From: Lucinisca nassula
Lineage: Eukaryota; Mollusca; Bivalvia; Lucinida; Lucinidae
DNA: 64,000 nt
Reading direction: 5' to 3'
Assembly (NCBI GenBank): GCA_963580285.1
Contig: OY757010.1
Location: 152,354,714 to 152,418,713 of the forward strand
Positions 22,122 through 33,459 of this stretch are shown in pieces. Numbering within the stretch: position 1 is the first letter of the stretch; the number at the start of each line of letters is the position of its first letter. The notes below the pieces were generated by a model, which worked only from the letters and a program-made list of their open reading frames with translations, had not been told where the DNA came from and searched no databases. Position numbers and translations under genes: made by a program.

Positions 22122-22334
22122 TTAACCATTTTTTTACCATATGGAATCTTCCTCCTTATATATAGCAGGAGTTCATTTCAAAATTTAGGGGTGTCAGGTT
22201 GTGTTTTCTTCAAAATTTATATGGAAAATGGCTTAACTTTTCACAAACAATGTAGGCCCAGATGTGGCGTCTGATCCGGGCCTGCACTGTTTGCCATATA
22301 CCCGTTTTGGGGTTTCTGGTACTAAATGGGTTAA
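22122..22334 (+). mobile_element. MITE-1, full copy
   Basis: From TTTAACCATTTTTTTACC to GGTACTAAATGGGTTAA. GGAATCTTCCTCCTTATATA and GGGGTGTCAGGTTGTGTTTT are the family's left body. A second core (GACCAGATGCTGCAGAATG) follows at 22340-22440. Confidence 0.8.
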
Positions 22335-22482
22335 AATGGCTGAACATTTTGCAAACGGTGAAGGTCCTGACCAGATGCTGCAGAATGTCTGATCTGGACC
22401 TGAACTATTTGTAGTGACCATTTTTGGGGTCCATATAAATGGAACCATATTGATTCTAATTATTGGCACAGGTAGACCTAAA

Positions 22483-22600
22483 CAAACAGTGTAGACCCAG
22501 ATCAGACTGCTCCTTAAGGAGCAGTCTGATCAGGGTCTACACCGTTTGCCATTCAGTCTCCACTTTTTGGACTCCTTGCTAGATCGCGAAACAAATCCAT
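22483..22600. repeat. Palindromic MITE core, well preserved
   Basis: GCTCCTTAAGGAGC is the centre of a near-perfect palindrome from AAACAGTGTAGACCC to GGGTCTACACCGTTT. From 22601 to 23205 I see no gene or known repeat. Confidence 0.75.
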
Positions 22601-23205
22601 CAAAATTTTAGGAGGCTTACAGCAAGTCCTCAAGGTGTCTGAATTTATAGGATTTTTACAGGTAATCAGCTGTCCTTGTCAAGTGGGTTTCACCCAAGTT
22701 GTTCATGTACTTTGCTTAGAAACAGGTCGACCAGTAGCTTAACAATCAATATTTATCAAATATTTATATAGTCATTAAAAGCTTACATTTACATACTGTG
22801 GGAGCAATTGAAATCAGAGACAGTTTTTCTTCAAGTTTTGTTTATTTTGCCATTGTTGGGCTGAAAATTATCCTATTGAACTCTTACAATATATTGCTTC
22901 TTATATGATCTCCGAAGTGATACGATAGCCGATAACCATGAAAGTTCCCATGTGTAAACTTGGACACAAGTCCTAGATGTGATTGCTCTATTTCTGCATT
23001 TGAATTTTTCAAAGCATAACGTGTCACGGGAATATAGGTCAGAGGTACGTGTGGCTCACATTTCAGTGATATAAGGCAGAGTAATGCCGGTAATTAAGGG
23101 CTAGTTGTGAGTACTTCTAATTTGTTAGAATCGGTGAGGATCAGGTGGACAAGAATACTATCCCTGCTGGATCGGGCAAGTACATGTTTCATGGGGGTTT
23201 AGAAT

Positions 23206-23476
23206 TGGCCTCATTGAGGCTGGGGTGAGAATCAGGTGGACAAGATTCGATCCCTGCTGGGTCTGGGAACTAGTTCTTTCATGGAGATTTCTCCCATCCA
23301 CTGAATCATTCAAGAGGGACAGTTGTCAGTTTCTAGTGAAAGAACGTGCAGTGTACTGCATGGTGAACCTCTCATGTATACGCCTGACCTGAGGAAAAGT
23401 GTTGTTAGATAAACTAGCTGGCTCATATGACATTAATAGTGTTGACTGGGCTGTTGAACTTCAAACCAAAACTATT
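23206..23476 (+). mobile_element. SINE-C, decayed
   Basis: A B-box-like GATTCGATCCC (about 23244) precedes GACAGTTGTCAGTTTCTAGT, GAAAGAACGTGCAGTGTACT and the tail GTGTTGACTGGGCTGTTGAA. An adjoining partial duplicate of the head lies at 23140-23190. Confidence 0.6.
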
Positions 23477-23569
23477 ACCATATTTAATTTATCCTAAATA
23501 TACGGACAGCTCATTTACTCCTTACCATACTTGTTCTAAACTTTAAACAAGTACAACTAAGTACCAGAT

Positions 23570-23877
23570 GTTATACGGCCCCCGCCCATCGGGGCTTGAA
23601 GAAATATATGGGCTGCATGATGCTTCCACGCAGAGCTGAAACCGACCCGCACACAAGTACTGGTAAACCGGTAAGAGGACCTAAGCTGATCAGGCAAAGC
23701 GGTGTGAGTCGGCCCGTCCATGCTTATAAACCCTATTGGTTTCATTGAGCGACGGGGCTTGAGATGTCATTTCATCTCAATGTCGGGTAAAAGTCCCACA
23801 AAATTGGAAGCAACGTGTCCAAAATGACGTTTACAGTGTTGACGGGGGCGTTAAACCTCAAATCAAACAAACAAAAA
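23570..23877 (+). mobile_element. SINE-B, full copy
   Basis: CCCCCGCCCATCGGGGCTTG at the start; GGGGGCGTTAAACCTCAAAT and CAAACAAACAAAAA at the end. One of the best copies. Confidence 0.95.
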
Positions 23878-23892
23878 CCAGATGTTATGTCT

Positions 23893-24000
23893 AAGAATAG
23901 TGGGATGGGTGGCAAACAATGTAGACCCTGATGAGATGCCGCATATTGCGGCGTCTCATCTGGGTCTACACTGTTTGCTCAGGCCTATCTGTCCGAATAC
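23893..24000. mobile_element. MITE-4 (palindrome-only element)
   Basis: GAATAGTGGGATGG, the core GATGAGATGCCGCATATTGC and GGGTCTACACTGTTTGCTCA. The second copy is at 51798-51915 in the other orientation. Confidence 0.7.
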
Positions 24001-24015
24001 ATACAGTGTATACCG

Positions 24016-24376
24016 TAACCCATTTTAAACGGGGGAAAGCCCAGAACGGGTCTTTGGCAATCAGTGCAGGCCCAGATCTGATCAGGGCTTTCACTGTTTG
24101 CTGAAGCCCAACCATTTTCTGAACAATTTCTAAAGAAAACAAAAGCAAACCTGACACCCCTTAACCAATTTTGAACCTAATGGAATCTTACTCCTTATAT
24201 AAAGCAGGAGTCCATTTCAAAATTTAGGGGTGTCAAGTTGTGTTATCGTCAAAATAGCTGAATGACAACTGTTACAGTCAAGGCCCATATCAGACACAGC
24301 ATTCTGTGGCATCTAATCTGGGCCTGCACTGTTTGCCTGTATCCCGTTTTGGGGCTTCCGGTACAAAATGGGTTAA
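24016..24376. mobile_element. Two MITE-1 copies head to head
   Basis: A truncated inverted copy (24016-24160, from AACCCATTTTAAACGGG) abuts a full forward copy (24161-24376, TTAACCAATTTTGAACC to ACAAAATGGGTTAA). The forward core is shortened (CAGACACAGCATTCTGTGGC). Confidence 0.75.
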
Positions 24377-24529
24377 TTTCCAAATGGACTTCTGCTGAAT
24401 TCATGAATCCAGGATATGTGAATTCTTTGGGTAATTACATGTACATGTACTATATCCCAAAGAATCTGCAGATATGAATGATTGCCACAGACAGTTACAC
24501 ATGATCAGCAGTTTTATTCCAGAAAACAT

Positions 24530-24732
24530 ATTTAAGCATGGAATCTTCCTCATTATATATAGCAGGATTCCATTTCAAAGTCTTTGGGGTGCCAGGTTGT
24601 GCTATCTTTAAAATTTATTTGGAAACTAGCTGAATTTTAATCCAACCGTGTAGGCCCTGATCAGATGCCACATTCTGGGACAGCTCTGTTTGTCTATGTC
24701 CCGATTTGGGTTTCGGGTACAAAATGGGTTAA
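24530..24732 (+). mobile_element. MITE-1, left end decayed
   Basis: ATGGAATCTTCCTCATTATA to GGGTACAAAATGGGTTAA. The core has lost part of one arm (GATGCCACATTCTGGGACAG). Confidence 0.7.
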
Positions 24733-24846
24733 GCCAGTGCATGAGTTTGTTTGTGTTGAGATTTTACTTCCCCGTCAAGACTATTTAGGCTGTTCTAGGG
24801 ACATTGCTTCCAGTTTTGAGGGACTTTTACCCAACATTGAGATTAA

Positions 24847-25873
24847 TGCCTAGGTCACATAGCCCGGCCGATGAGGTTTCGATGAGCGAGTGATGCGACT
24901 TTCGCCAAACACCGGCCGGAATCCTGTGGTCCCCGGCCGGCTTTTGGGGCTTAAAATCGCATCGGTGGGCAGCTCGGCGAAATTTAACTTCGGAGTTAAA
25001 ATTCGACGGGCTCTCACCCAGCTCCTTCATCGCAGCCCCATCCTTACCACATCGGAATACGCATCGGCCGTTGCACGGCTGAGTATCGCCCGGTGACCCG
25101 TGCATCTGAGGCCACCAGAGGACAAGCTTTTGTGAACGGACACCGACCGGGTTTCAGCCGAGGTCCGACCGATGCGGGACCGAGCCTTGGAAAATATAGT
25201 ACCGGTGGGTGACCGATATAAGGGACAGTGGCCGAAGCTCGGCCAGGTATCTCTTGGGAAATCTGTGGCTCCATGCGGAGGGAGGCCTTGAAGTCGGCAG
25301 CGTGCTCGGCCTCAAGTTCCCTCATGAGCGTCTCATATTGGCTGAAAAGGGGTCTGCGTAGGATCCACTCTCGCACCCACCAACGTCTTTCTCTTCTGCC
25401 GGCCTTCTGTCGCTCCCTCTCGGCTTCTTCGAGTATTGCCGCCAGGACCAAGTTGTACTGGAACCTCGCCTGACCTAGCTTGTGTTCTAACAACCCCAAT
25501 CGAAGTCTTCTCTGTGCAGCCATAGTGATGAACTGACCATGCCAGGCAGGTTGGACATATATTCAGTGATGTAGTAGCTGACCATCGCTCCATCGCACGG
25601 TGTCCTGTAACCTGCTCGGGTACCGGCCATATACCCGCCGATATCCGATCGACCACCGGCCGGTAGTTGCTACCACATAGGTCGAACCAATCTCCCTGTT
25701 AAGACAGACTCCCAACGGTCATCGACCGGTGATTGGTCGGTCGCCTGTAGATTTCATGACGGAGCCCGTTCATGCACCGAGCTATGCCTCCGATGTGGGG
25801 AACTGGACGACACCCCAAAAATCTACCGAGCTCCACCGATGACCGACATCGGTCGGGCTATGTGACCTAGGCT
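24847..25873 (-). mobile_element. PIF/Harbinger deletion derivative (1,027 bp)
   Basis: Terminal inverted repeats GCCTAGGTCACATAGCCCG begin at 24848 and end at 25872, with further CCGATG arms. TAA flanks both sides (24844-24846 and 25874-25876), the 3-bp TWA duplication of PIF/Harbinger. It is much richer in G and C than its surroundings. The interior carries the start of a transposase frame on the minus strand; the catalytic DDE part is missing. Confidence 0.85.
25044..25523 (-). pseudogene. Truncated PIF/Harbinger-type transposase
   Basis: A 159-codon frame begins with ATG at 25523. The first ~90 residues fit the N-terminal region of Harbinger-type transposases: a charged, coiled part (LEEAERERQKAGRRE), then RRWWVREWILRRPLFSQYET, LMRELEAE, and DFKASLRMEP. 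RRWWV...RR..FGQY..L..EL and F..FLRM.P are the family's landmark words. After about residue 90 similarity stops and the frame runs into unrelated sequence, a deletion junction. No DDE nuclease domain or Myb-like partner gene is present, so it cannot catalyse transposition. Known full-length relatives are about 350-400 residues. The identification is from memory of family motifs. Confidence 0.75.
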
Positions 25874-26095
25874 TAAGGGGAATGGTAGATTTTTTCTGCC
25901 ATTTTTCAAAGGGAGATAACTTTCGGGACTTCCTGTTCTCTTTTCTATAAGCCCTCTCTTTCTGAAAAAGGGATCTACTCTTAAAGGAAAGAATTTGCTC
26001 CAGATTTCCTTTAAGAGTTGACCCCTATTGACATGGGAGACAAAAATACTTTTGCAGGAGTTATCTCCCCTGAAGTTGTTCCCATTCCCCTTCAA
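25874..26095. mobile_element. Palindromic MITE with AAGGGGAATGG ends
   Basis: AAGGGGAATGG at the left is mirrored by CCATTCCCCTT at the right. The centre holds CTCTTAAAGGAAAGAATTTG and its inverse. A second copy lies at 55898-56130. It abuts the Harbinger derivative at a TTAA. Confidence 0.75.
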
Positions 26096-26142
26096 TGACA
26101 TCTCCAGCCCTACCACCCAAAGAAACCACTAGGGTTTAAAGG

Positions 26143-26367
26143 AGGGTCAGATTCATACCACTTTTCTTGTACCCAAAAGTTTGGTCACTATGCACTACGC
26201 AGCCCAGTCTATTTCTCCATGCCTTGATGAGCACGGGCAAAAGTGCATGAGAAAAGATTTCTTATCACATAGACTACCAGCAAGCCTGCGCAAAAGGGCC
26301 AGTCATTTTTGCTCACAGGCATTGAGGAAGACATGCATTCAACAAGTTATAAGTTGGCTATGACCCA
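26143..26367. other. No feature recognised
   Basis: A 60-codon open frame (26181-26363, plus) looks non-repetitive but has no motif, no splice context and no known relative that I can name. Confidence 0.3.
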
Positions 26368-26599
26368 TTAACCCATTTTGTACCAAATGGAATCTTCCTC
26401 TTTTTATATAGCAGGAGTCTGTTTCAAAATTTTGGGGTGTCAGCTTGTGTTTTCTTCAAAATATTTGGAATTGGCATGAAATTTTGCAAACAGTGTAGGC
26501 CCTGATCATACGCCGCATTTTGCGGCGTTTGATCTGGGCCTGCACTGTTTTGCCATCTACCTGTACTAGTTTTGGATTTTCCAGTACAAATTGGGTTAA
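26368..26599 (+). mobile_element. MITE-1, full copy
   Basis: TTAACCCATTTTGTACCAA to CAGTACAAATTGGGTTAA, with the core GCCGCATTTTGCGGC. From 26600 to 26866 nothing is recognised. Confidence 0.85.
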
Positions 26600-26868
26600 A
26601 AGAACTTAAACCAGAGAGCGCTATAGGCCGTTTTATTGCAGCATGATCATAGTCTTTACTAACTGCTGTAAGAATGATGTACATGATGTGTTTTGGTTTG
26701 ATGAAGTTCTATTGTCTAGAACTTTTCTCATAATGATCCATCTCCTGAGGTCTAACACTCAGCTTGCCATCAAGTTAATGATTTTGACTGTACCCAGTAT
26801 TTTACAAGACTGGAAGTGCCCAAAGACAGTGAAAGTGTCCACTTCAGAAAAGTTCATGTGCAAATACC

Positions 26869-27178
26869 GACCCCCCCCCCTCCCCCCCCAATCGGGGCTT
26901 GAAGAAATAGATGGGCTGCATGATGCTTCCACGCAGAGCTGAAATCGACCCGTACATGAGTATTGGTAAACCGCTTAGAGGATCTAAGCCTGCCCAGGCA
27001 GAGCGGTGCGAGTCAGCCCGTCCATGCTAATAAACTCTATTGGTTTCATTTGGCGGCAGGGCTTGAGATGTCATTTCATCTCAATGTCGGGTAAAAGTCC
27101 CACAAAAATTGGAAGCAACTTCTCGAAAATGACCTTTACAGTGTTGACGGGAACATAAAACCTGAAATCAAACAAACG
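26869..27178 (+). mobile_element. SINE-B, full copy, after a poly-C run
   Basis: The start is blurred by a CCCCCCCCCCTCCCCCCCC run (26871-26889), perhaps expanded from the SINE's own CCCCCGCCC start. The tail GGGAACATAAAACCTGAAAT is followed by CAAACAAACG. From 27180 to 27520 no feature is recognised. Confidence 0.85.
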
Positions 27179-27522
27179 AAAAACAAATACGGTAAAAAAA
27201 ACAACTGCAGTCTGATCTGGGTCTACATCTGTCTGTCCCAATACTTAGGATCATTTCGGTACATGTACAACAATAATTTGATTATCATTATCTGTTGCTT
27301 TATCCCTGGTGACATATACATGCACAGGTACATGGACCTGATAACGTGTCATTTCAGGTTATTGGCATTTAACCCTTTAACTGTCAGTCATGATAGTTGC
27401 AGAAATCAGTTTCATTGCTTACGTCTTTTTCCGGTATTTTCTTCTTAATTTTTAGAGACAATAAGGCATGACATTACATGTGAATCATCTGCAGGACATG
27501 TGAATCATCCGCAGGACCTTTA

Positions 27523-30250
27523 AAAATCTCCTTCTCAAGAACCGAATGGCTGATGGCCTTGAAACTTGGTATGCAGCATCAGGGACTCGGGCCCTACCAG
27601 TTTTATACAAATGAATAAATGATGACCTTTGGTTGACCTTGACCTGTTTTACCTCAAGATCAAATTTGGTTACTTAGATATTTATATGGAAAAAAAGGCA
27701 AAACAGTGGATTTTTCTGATTGCATGGTAGCTAGTAGCATCAGAAATGATATTTGCCTTTGTGCCATTGGTTCAAGTTTCGTCTGTTTTTGTTTGTGCCC
27801 CCGTATCACTTTCTATAGGTGACTTGAGATGGCTGCGTTCTTGGATTGTGGCCTTTCCTGTGTGACCTTTTCTTACTAGTTTGATTGAAACCAAATTACA
27901 CGAAAAGCCTCTATGGTAAGGCCGGTTCAAATGACCAATATGGCGGCCATGCCCATACCATATTTGGTAAAAACCTTTAAAAATCTTCTCAAGAACCAAA
28001 TACATGTATCCGATGAGCTTGAAACTTTGTATGCAGCATCAGGGACTCAAGCCCTACCAAGTTTGTTCAAATGATGATCTTTGGTTGACCTTGACCTGTT
28101 TTACGTCAAGGTCAAAGTTGGTCACTTAGACAGTTGTATGGAAAAAAGGCAAAATAGTGGATATTTCTGACTGCCTGGTAGGCAGTGGCATCAGAAATGA
28201 TACTTGCAGTTAGCTGAATGGAAGTTTATCAATTCCAAAGGTCAAGGTCATTCTTTGACATTTGTCCTGGATGTCTTAGATTAAGTATTTTTATGTCCTC
28301 GGTAGCGATAGCGGGGACATATTGTTTTTGCCCTGTCTGTTTGTTTGTTTGTACCTGGACAACTTTAACGTTGGCCATAACTTTTGAACCGTTTGAGATA
28401 GAGCTTTCATATTTGGCCTGAAGGTTCCTTGTGACAAGGCCTTCACATTCATGCAAAGAAATTTGACCTGTGACCTTGAGCTTTGACCTACTTAAAGAAA
28501 AAAATAACATTGGTCATAACTTTTGAACCACTTGAGATACAGCCTTCATATTAAGCATGTATGTTCCTTGTGACAAAAGCTTTACATTCATGCCAAAAAA
28601 TTTTGACCTGTGACCTTGACCTTTGACTTACTTAAAAGAAGAAAATAACATTTTGGTCATAACTTTTGAACGGTTTGAGATAGAGCCTTCATATTTTGCA
28701 TGTAGGTTCCTTGTGACAAGAGCTTTATATTCACACAAACATTTTTACCCTTGACCTTGACCTTTGACCTACATAAAAGAAAAAGTTAACATTGGTCATA
28801 ACTTTTGAACAGTTGAGATACAGCCTTCATATTTAGCATGTGTGTTCCTTGTGACAAAAGCTTTACATTCATGCAAAAAATTTTGACCTGTGACCTTGAC
28901 CTTTGACCTACTTAAAATAAAAAATAACATTTTGGTCAAAACTTTTGAACGGTTTGAGATAGGGCCTTCATATTTTGCAAGTAGGTTCCTTGTGACAAGA
29001 GCTTTACATTCACACAAAAAATTTTGACCTGTGACCTTGACCTTTGACCTACATAAAAGAAAAAGTTAACATTGGTCATAACTTTTGAACCGTTTGAGAT
29101 ACAGCCGTCATATTTAGTGTGTAGGTTCCTTGTGACAAACACTTTACATTTATGCAAAAATTTTGACCTGTGACCTTGACCTTTGGCCTACTTAAAAAAA
29201 TAAACATTTTTGGTCATAACTTTCGAACCGTTTGGGATAGAGCTTTCATATTTGGCATGTAGGTTCTATGTGATTAGAGCTTTTCATTCATGCAAAATGT
29301 TTGGACCATGACCTTGACCTTTGACCTGCTTAAAAGAAAAAATAAAATTGTTCATAAGTTTTGAACCATTTAAGATAGAGCCTTAATATTTAGTACGTAG
29401 GTTCCTTGTGACAAGAGCTTTACATTCATGTAAATTTTTTTGACCTGTGACCTTGACCTACTTTAAAGAAAAAATATTATTGTTCATTACTTTTGAACCG
29501 TTTAAGATAGAGCTTTCATATTTGACATGTAAGTTTCTTGTGTCAAGGGCTTCCCACACAAACAAAAATCTTGAACTGTGAGCAACTTTGAATTAAAAAT
29601 GGCCATGCCCGGGGACATGTTCGTGTTTCACAAACACATCTTGTTTATATCTTCTCCACTTAATCTGGTGGGTTGATTGAAACCAAATTATATGTGGAGC
29701 CTCTATGGTTAGGGGGAATGAAATTTGTTCGTAAGGACTGGATCACATGACCAATATGGCCACCATGCTCATATATGGTTAAAAAAACCTCCAGAATTTT
29801 CTTCACAGGACGCAAATAGCCGATGACCTTGAAATTTGGTGTGTAGTATCGTGGACTCAGGTCCTACCAAATTTGATCAAATGACGACCTTTCGTGGCCT
29901 TGACCTGTTATACGTCAAGGTCAAATTTGGACACTTAGAAACTTGTATGGAAAAAAGGCAAGACAGTGGATTTTACTCATTGCATGTTAGCCTGTCGCAT
30001 CAGAAATATTATTTACAATTAGCTGAATGGAAGTTAATCCCAAAGGTCAAGGTCATTACGGTCAAGGTCATTACTGACCTTTGTCTTGAATGGCTCAGAT
30101 TCAGTATTTTGTCTTCTTCACTAAAACTGCTTGCTGATTGAAACCAAATTACATGAAAAGCCTCTGTGGGATGAGGTAATAAAAGGTTATTCATGGGATG
30201 TGTCACATGTCCATGATGGGCACCATGCCCATATGGCATAAAACACATCA
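27523..30250. repeat. Three ~500-bp units, split by an HLE
   Basis: Units start with TCTTCTCAAGAACC...GATGACCTTGAAACTTGG, then CATCAGGGACTC[AG]GGCCCTACC, GACCTTGACCTGTTTTACG and GGCAAAACAGTGGATTTTTC (near 27523, 27985 and 29795). Together they look like the body of a large HLE whose ends are not visible. The HLE 28293-29643 sits in the second unit. Confidence 0.75.
28293..29643 (+). mobile_element. HLE, 1,351 bp
   Basis: Starts ATGTCCTCGGTAGCG with hairpin arm GCGGGGACATA, a CTGTCTGTTTGTTTG stretch and about nine ~140-bp units (ATAACTTTTGAACC, GTTCCTTGTGACAA, GACCTGTGACCTTGACC). The end has CCCGGGGACAT, then GTGTTTCACAAACAC and ATCTTG. The host reads GTATTT|TATATCTTC across it, matching the uninterrupted unit near 30107. 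Confidence 0.9.
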
Positions 30251-30255
30251 CCTCT

Positions 30256-30720
30256 AGTGAGGGTAGCAGTGTTCAATCTAGGCTGCGCCATTGCGCCCTG
30301 GGCCCGCTTTTTACATGAGGGGCGCACTAGAGATCATTCAATGGGCCCGTCGGGCGCAACTGTAGAATTTAGAGACTGTTTCTTCTGGATTTCATTTTGC
30401 GATTTTCTCGCGATTTCTCGGCTGCCTGTTGCGTATTGTTGAGTTGATCAAAAACCGCATGTTGCCCGATCAAAATAACTTAGAAAAACATTTTGTTTAA
30501 TCTGTTTAACTAGTAACAATTCTTATTTTTATAAACCCAAATCGACGTTTTGTTTACCGGGGATGCGGCCATGTTCGGTATACTTGTGTGCACCGGCCGG
30601 CTTACGCCAAATTCGTGTGCGCCGTGCGGCTTACGCTAAATACCGGACCGAAATACCGCAATATACCGAGGCGGGCGCTATTTATTATAGAGTTCTTCTC
30701 TTCCAGAAATATTCTTAATG
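30256..30720. other. No gene; GC-rich repeat with GGGCGCA words
   Basis: ATTGCGCCCTGGGCCCGC and AATGGGCCCGTCGGGCGCAA resemble words at 62340-62450, so this is likely a dispersed element, perhaps of hAT type. The tail of SINE-A (GACCAACTCAGTATCAGAAG) appears at 30795-30845. Confidence 0.35.
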
Positions 30721-31001
30721 GCATTCATTCTAGATAAAACATGCATTTAGCACTTGAGCAAGACAGTTTATCCGAATTGTTTTGTACTGGTTAAATGAGG
30801 TAATGAGCAAATGTGACCAACTCAGTATCAGAAGATGGATAGATAAACTAAATAGATTTCTCTGTGCTGTTAAACTTGTTTTGTGTCTATTTTTATCATG
30901 CAGCAAAAACCTTAAGATAAATCTGGCAACTTTATATAGGACAAGTAAAAAATTGCTCCATGTTGGAGCAAAGGAGGAAGCGCTGCGGAAAACAACTTTT
31001 T

Positions 31002-32046
31002 ATACCCGCTTTTTCGATATAAAAAAATCGGGTATATTGTTTTCGTGTAAGAGTCGAGTGTCTATCAGTCCGGGGGTCTGTATGTATGTATGTTTGTATG
31101 TAAGTATGTGTGTGTGTGTGTGTGTGTATTTACGTCCGTCGAGTTTCTATGAAATGGATCTCCTTTGAAACCGGTTAAGATACATTTTTCAAACTTTGCC
31201 TATGGATAATACATGAAAAGTAGATGGCACTGGGCTACTTTTGGCGTGACCTTGACCTCAACATGGGCCCAAGGTCAAAGGTCAAAAAGTATTATTTTGC
31301 CATATCTTCTAAACTACATGTATTGGATTTCACTTCTGGAACTTTGGTTATTGGATGACCCTTGGAATATAGAATAAATTGGGCTCCTTTTGGTGTGACC
31401 TTGACCTCAACATGACCCCAAGGTCAAAGGTAAAAAAAGTATGACTTTGTCATATCTTCTAAACTATCGGAGTTACACTTCTGAAACTTTGGTTATTGGA
31501 CGGCCCTTGGAATATAGAATATATTTGGCTACTTTTGGTGTGACCTCGTTCTCAACATGACCCAAGGTCAAAGGTCAAAAAGTATGATTTTGTCATATCT
31601 TCTAAACTATTGGAGTTACACTTCTGAAACTTTGGTTATTGGATGGCTCTTTGAATATAGAATAAATTGGGATACTTTTGGTGTGACCTCGACCTCAACA
31701 TGACCCCAAGGTCAAAAGTCAAAAAGTATGACTTTGCCATATCTTCTAAACTATTGGTGTTACACTTCTGAAACTTGGATTTTGGATGGCCGTTGGAATA
31801 TAGGATAAATTGGGATAATTTTGGTGGACCTCAACATGATCCCAAGGTCAAAGGTAAAAAAGTATGACTTTGCCATATCTTCTAAACTATAAGAGTTACA
31901 CTCCTGAAACTTTGCTTATCAGTTAGAATGTTCTTCGCAACTTTTTTAACCTATATGTAGTTTTGGCTAGCTAATACATAGTCATTAGTGTTTTTCATAG
32001 AAAAAGCGGGTATTTGTGATGGTATACCATCGACTGCGTGATCTAG
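31002..32046 (+). mobile_element. HLE, 1,045 bp
   Basis: Starts ATACCCGCTTTTTCGAT, arm AATCGGGTATATTG, then a TGTATGTATG/TGTGTG microsatellite. Five ~145-bp units with GTGACCTTGACCTCAACATG and CATATCTTCTAAACTA. The end has AAAAAGCGGGTAT (inverse of the start), hairpin GATGGTATACCATC and GATCTAG before TTT. Confidence 0.9.
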
Positions 32047-32360
32047 TTTACCTTAAATTTCATTAAAAGATTTCATGATTGTGCATGTCTTTAAAGGGTT
32101 GGACCTAATACATGAGAATGAGCCTTTTCTTACCGATTCATTATAGGAAAGGTTTTCTAAGGCCATTCCCAATTACGGGCAGTACAAATCATAAACAGAG
32201 AAGGTGGAACAAGAGTATGAAACATCGCGAGCAGGTCATAAAGAGCATTTCGCCGCAAATAAGCAACAGAATACTTTAGGAATTTTGAATGACTTCAGAA
32301 TTATAGCTTTGAGATCTATCTGTCACCAGTCAATGACACATTACATGATTGTTCGTTATT
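32047..32360. other. No feature recognised
   Basis: Moderately AT-rich; no repeat or protein-like frame identified. Confidence 0.3.
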
Positions 32361-32735
32361 ATCCCCTCGCAACAAAGTTGCGATCGAAACCATACGTCCG
32401 TGTGTGGGTGTTTGTGTGTGTCGGTGTGTCCGGAAAATTGTGAACAGGATTAAAGACAATGCCATCATCGGAGAAGCATCATGCCTTCCATAAATGTTCC
32501 CCATGGAGAGAGAATAAATCCTATTGATTTTCAAGGTCAAGGGTCAAATGCCAAGTTAACAATGGACTTGACATTGAAAACAATGTGAACAGGATAAAAG
32601 ACAAAGCTATCATCATTGAAGTATCAAACATTCCACAAATGTTTCCCGTGGAGCGATGATGAATACTATAGATTTTCGAGGTCAGTGGTCAAATGTCAAC
32701 GTCACGATGCACCGTGTGAAAAACACTGAAGTGTC
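32361..32735 (+). mobile_element. HLE 5' part, 3' end lost
   Basis: Starts ATCCCCTCGCAACAAAGTTG (hairpin TCGCAACAAAGTTGCGA), then a GTGTGTGTCGGTG stretch and two ~140-bp units (GTGAACAGGATTAAAGACAA, AAGGTCAAGGGTCAAATG). It stops where the inverted LINE fragment begins. Confidence 0.65.
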
Positions 32736-32754
32736 CTATGCACTCTGAGGTGAG

Positions 32755-33060
32755 TGACTCTATATTTGCCTTCTGGGATGACCCTAGGAAATGCTGATTC
32801 TTCTCCATCGGTAAAGTCACATACCAGAATCAGCATTCGGAATTATTACTGAGGATACGTCAAATGCCATTCAAAGATCAGGACCTGTGAAGTTAGTCCC
32901 TTGCTCTCACGAAAGAGACAAAATTAGCTTCAGTATTATCAGCACCTTCAACTGTGGCAATGATCGAATCGGAAAGAGCATTCCACTCTCTAATGGTCCG
33001 ACGGAAGAAAGATTCTTTGTACATATGGCACAATTGGGATCAGCATGCCTCATGTCAAAT
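32755..33060 (-). pseudogene. LINE 3' end, minus strand, 5'-truncated
   Basis: On the minus strand the last coding block reads SFFRRTIREWNALSDSII, then TEANFVSFVRARD and a stop at 32895-32893. The 3' UTR has GGCATTTGACGTATCCTCAG, matching GTCATTTGACGTATCACCAG of the LINE at 17390-18570. Only about 55 codons remain. This C-terminal block is typical of reverse transcriptases of the same LINE group. Confidence 0.8.
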
Positions 33061-33280
33061 CAAGGGACTTTACCTGTACTGGCATTTTTCCAGCTCCGAA
33101 AATCCCGAAAAAAATTAAAACAACCTCAAAATGACCCACTTTGTTTTTATTTTATTTTCTCAAATTTAACATTGGATGAAAGAAAAATAATTGTTCTACT
33201 TAAATTTTCAGTCCCATTTTTCATTGCATAATGAATGTTTTAAATACTGTAGTTTAAAATCAGTATGAGAATATCAATAA
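33061..33280. other. No feature recognised
   Basis: AT-rich stretch. A plus-strand open frame crosses the LINE fragment and is an artefact of it. Confidence 0.3.
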
Positions 33281-33429
33281 CCCAGCAGGCACACGTCGCA
33301 AGGGCAACGTCAACTCAACGTCGGTGCAATGTCATGACGTTGCACCGACATAGATGTGACGTTGCATTAAAGTCATGACGTTGCACCGACGTTGGTGTGA
33401 CGTCACAATTACGTCATGTGCCTGATGGG
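33281..33429. mobile_element. Foldback MITE with CCCAGCAGGCACA ends
   Basis: CCCAGCAGGCACA at the left and TGTGCCTGATGGG at the right. The interior is three interlocked ATGACGTTGCACCGAC palindromes. No coding capacity. A fragment is at 9121-9165. Confidence 0.8.
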
Positions 33430-33459
33430 AAGTAACAAACAATGTCGGAAATCACTGTT

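Larger units (their letters stand above)
24745..26142 (-). mobile_element. SINE-B, minus strand, split by two DNA elements
   Basis: Outer left part 24745-24843 (GTTTGTGTTGAGATTTTACT ... CAACATTGAGAT) continues at 26096-26142 (TGACATCTCCAGCCCTACC). The gap holds a PIF/Harbinger derivative and a MITE. Confidence 0.8.

Noticed and set aside
23925..23970. A hammerhead in the MITE core (CTGATGAGATGCC)
   Set aside because: No GAAA after the stem; the hairpin is explained by the MITE palindrome.
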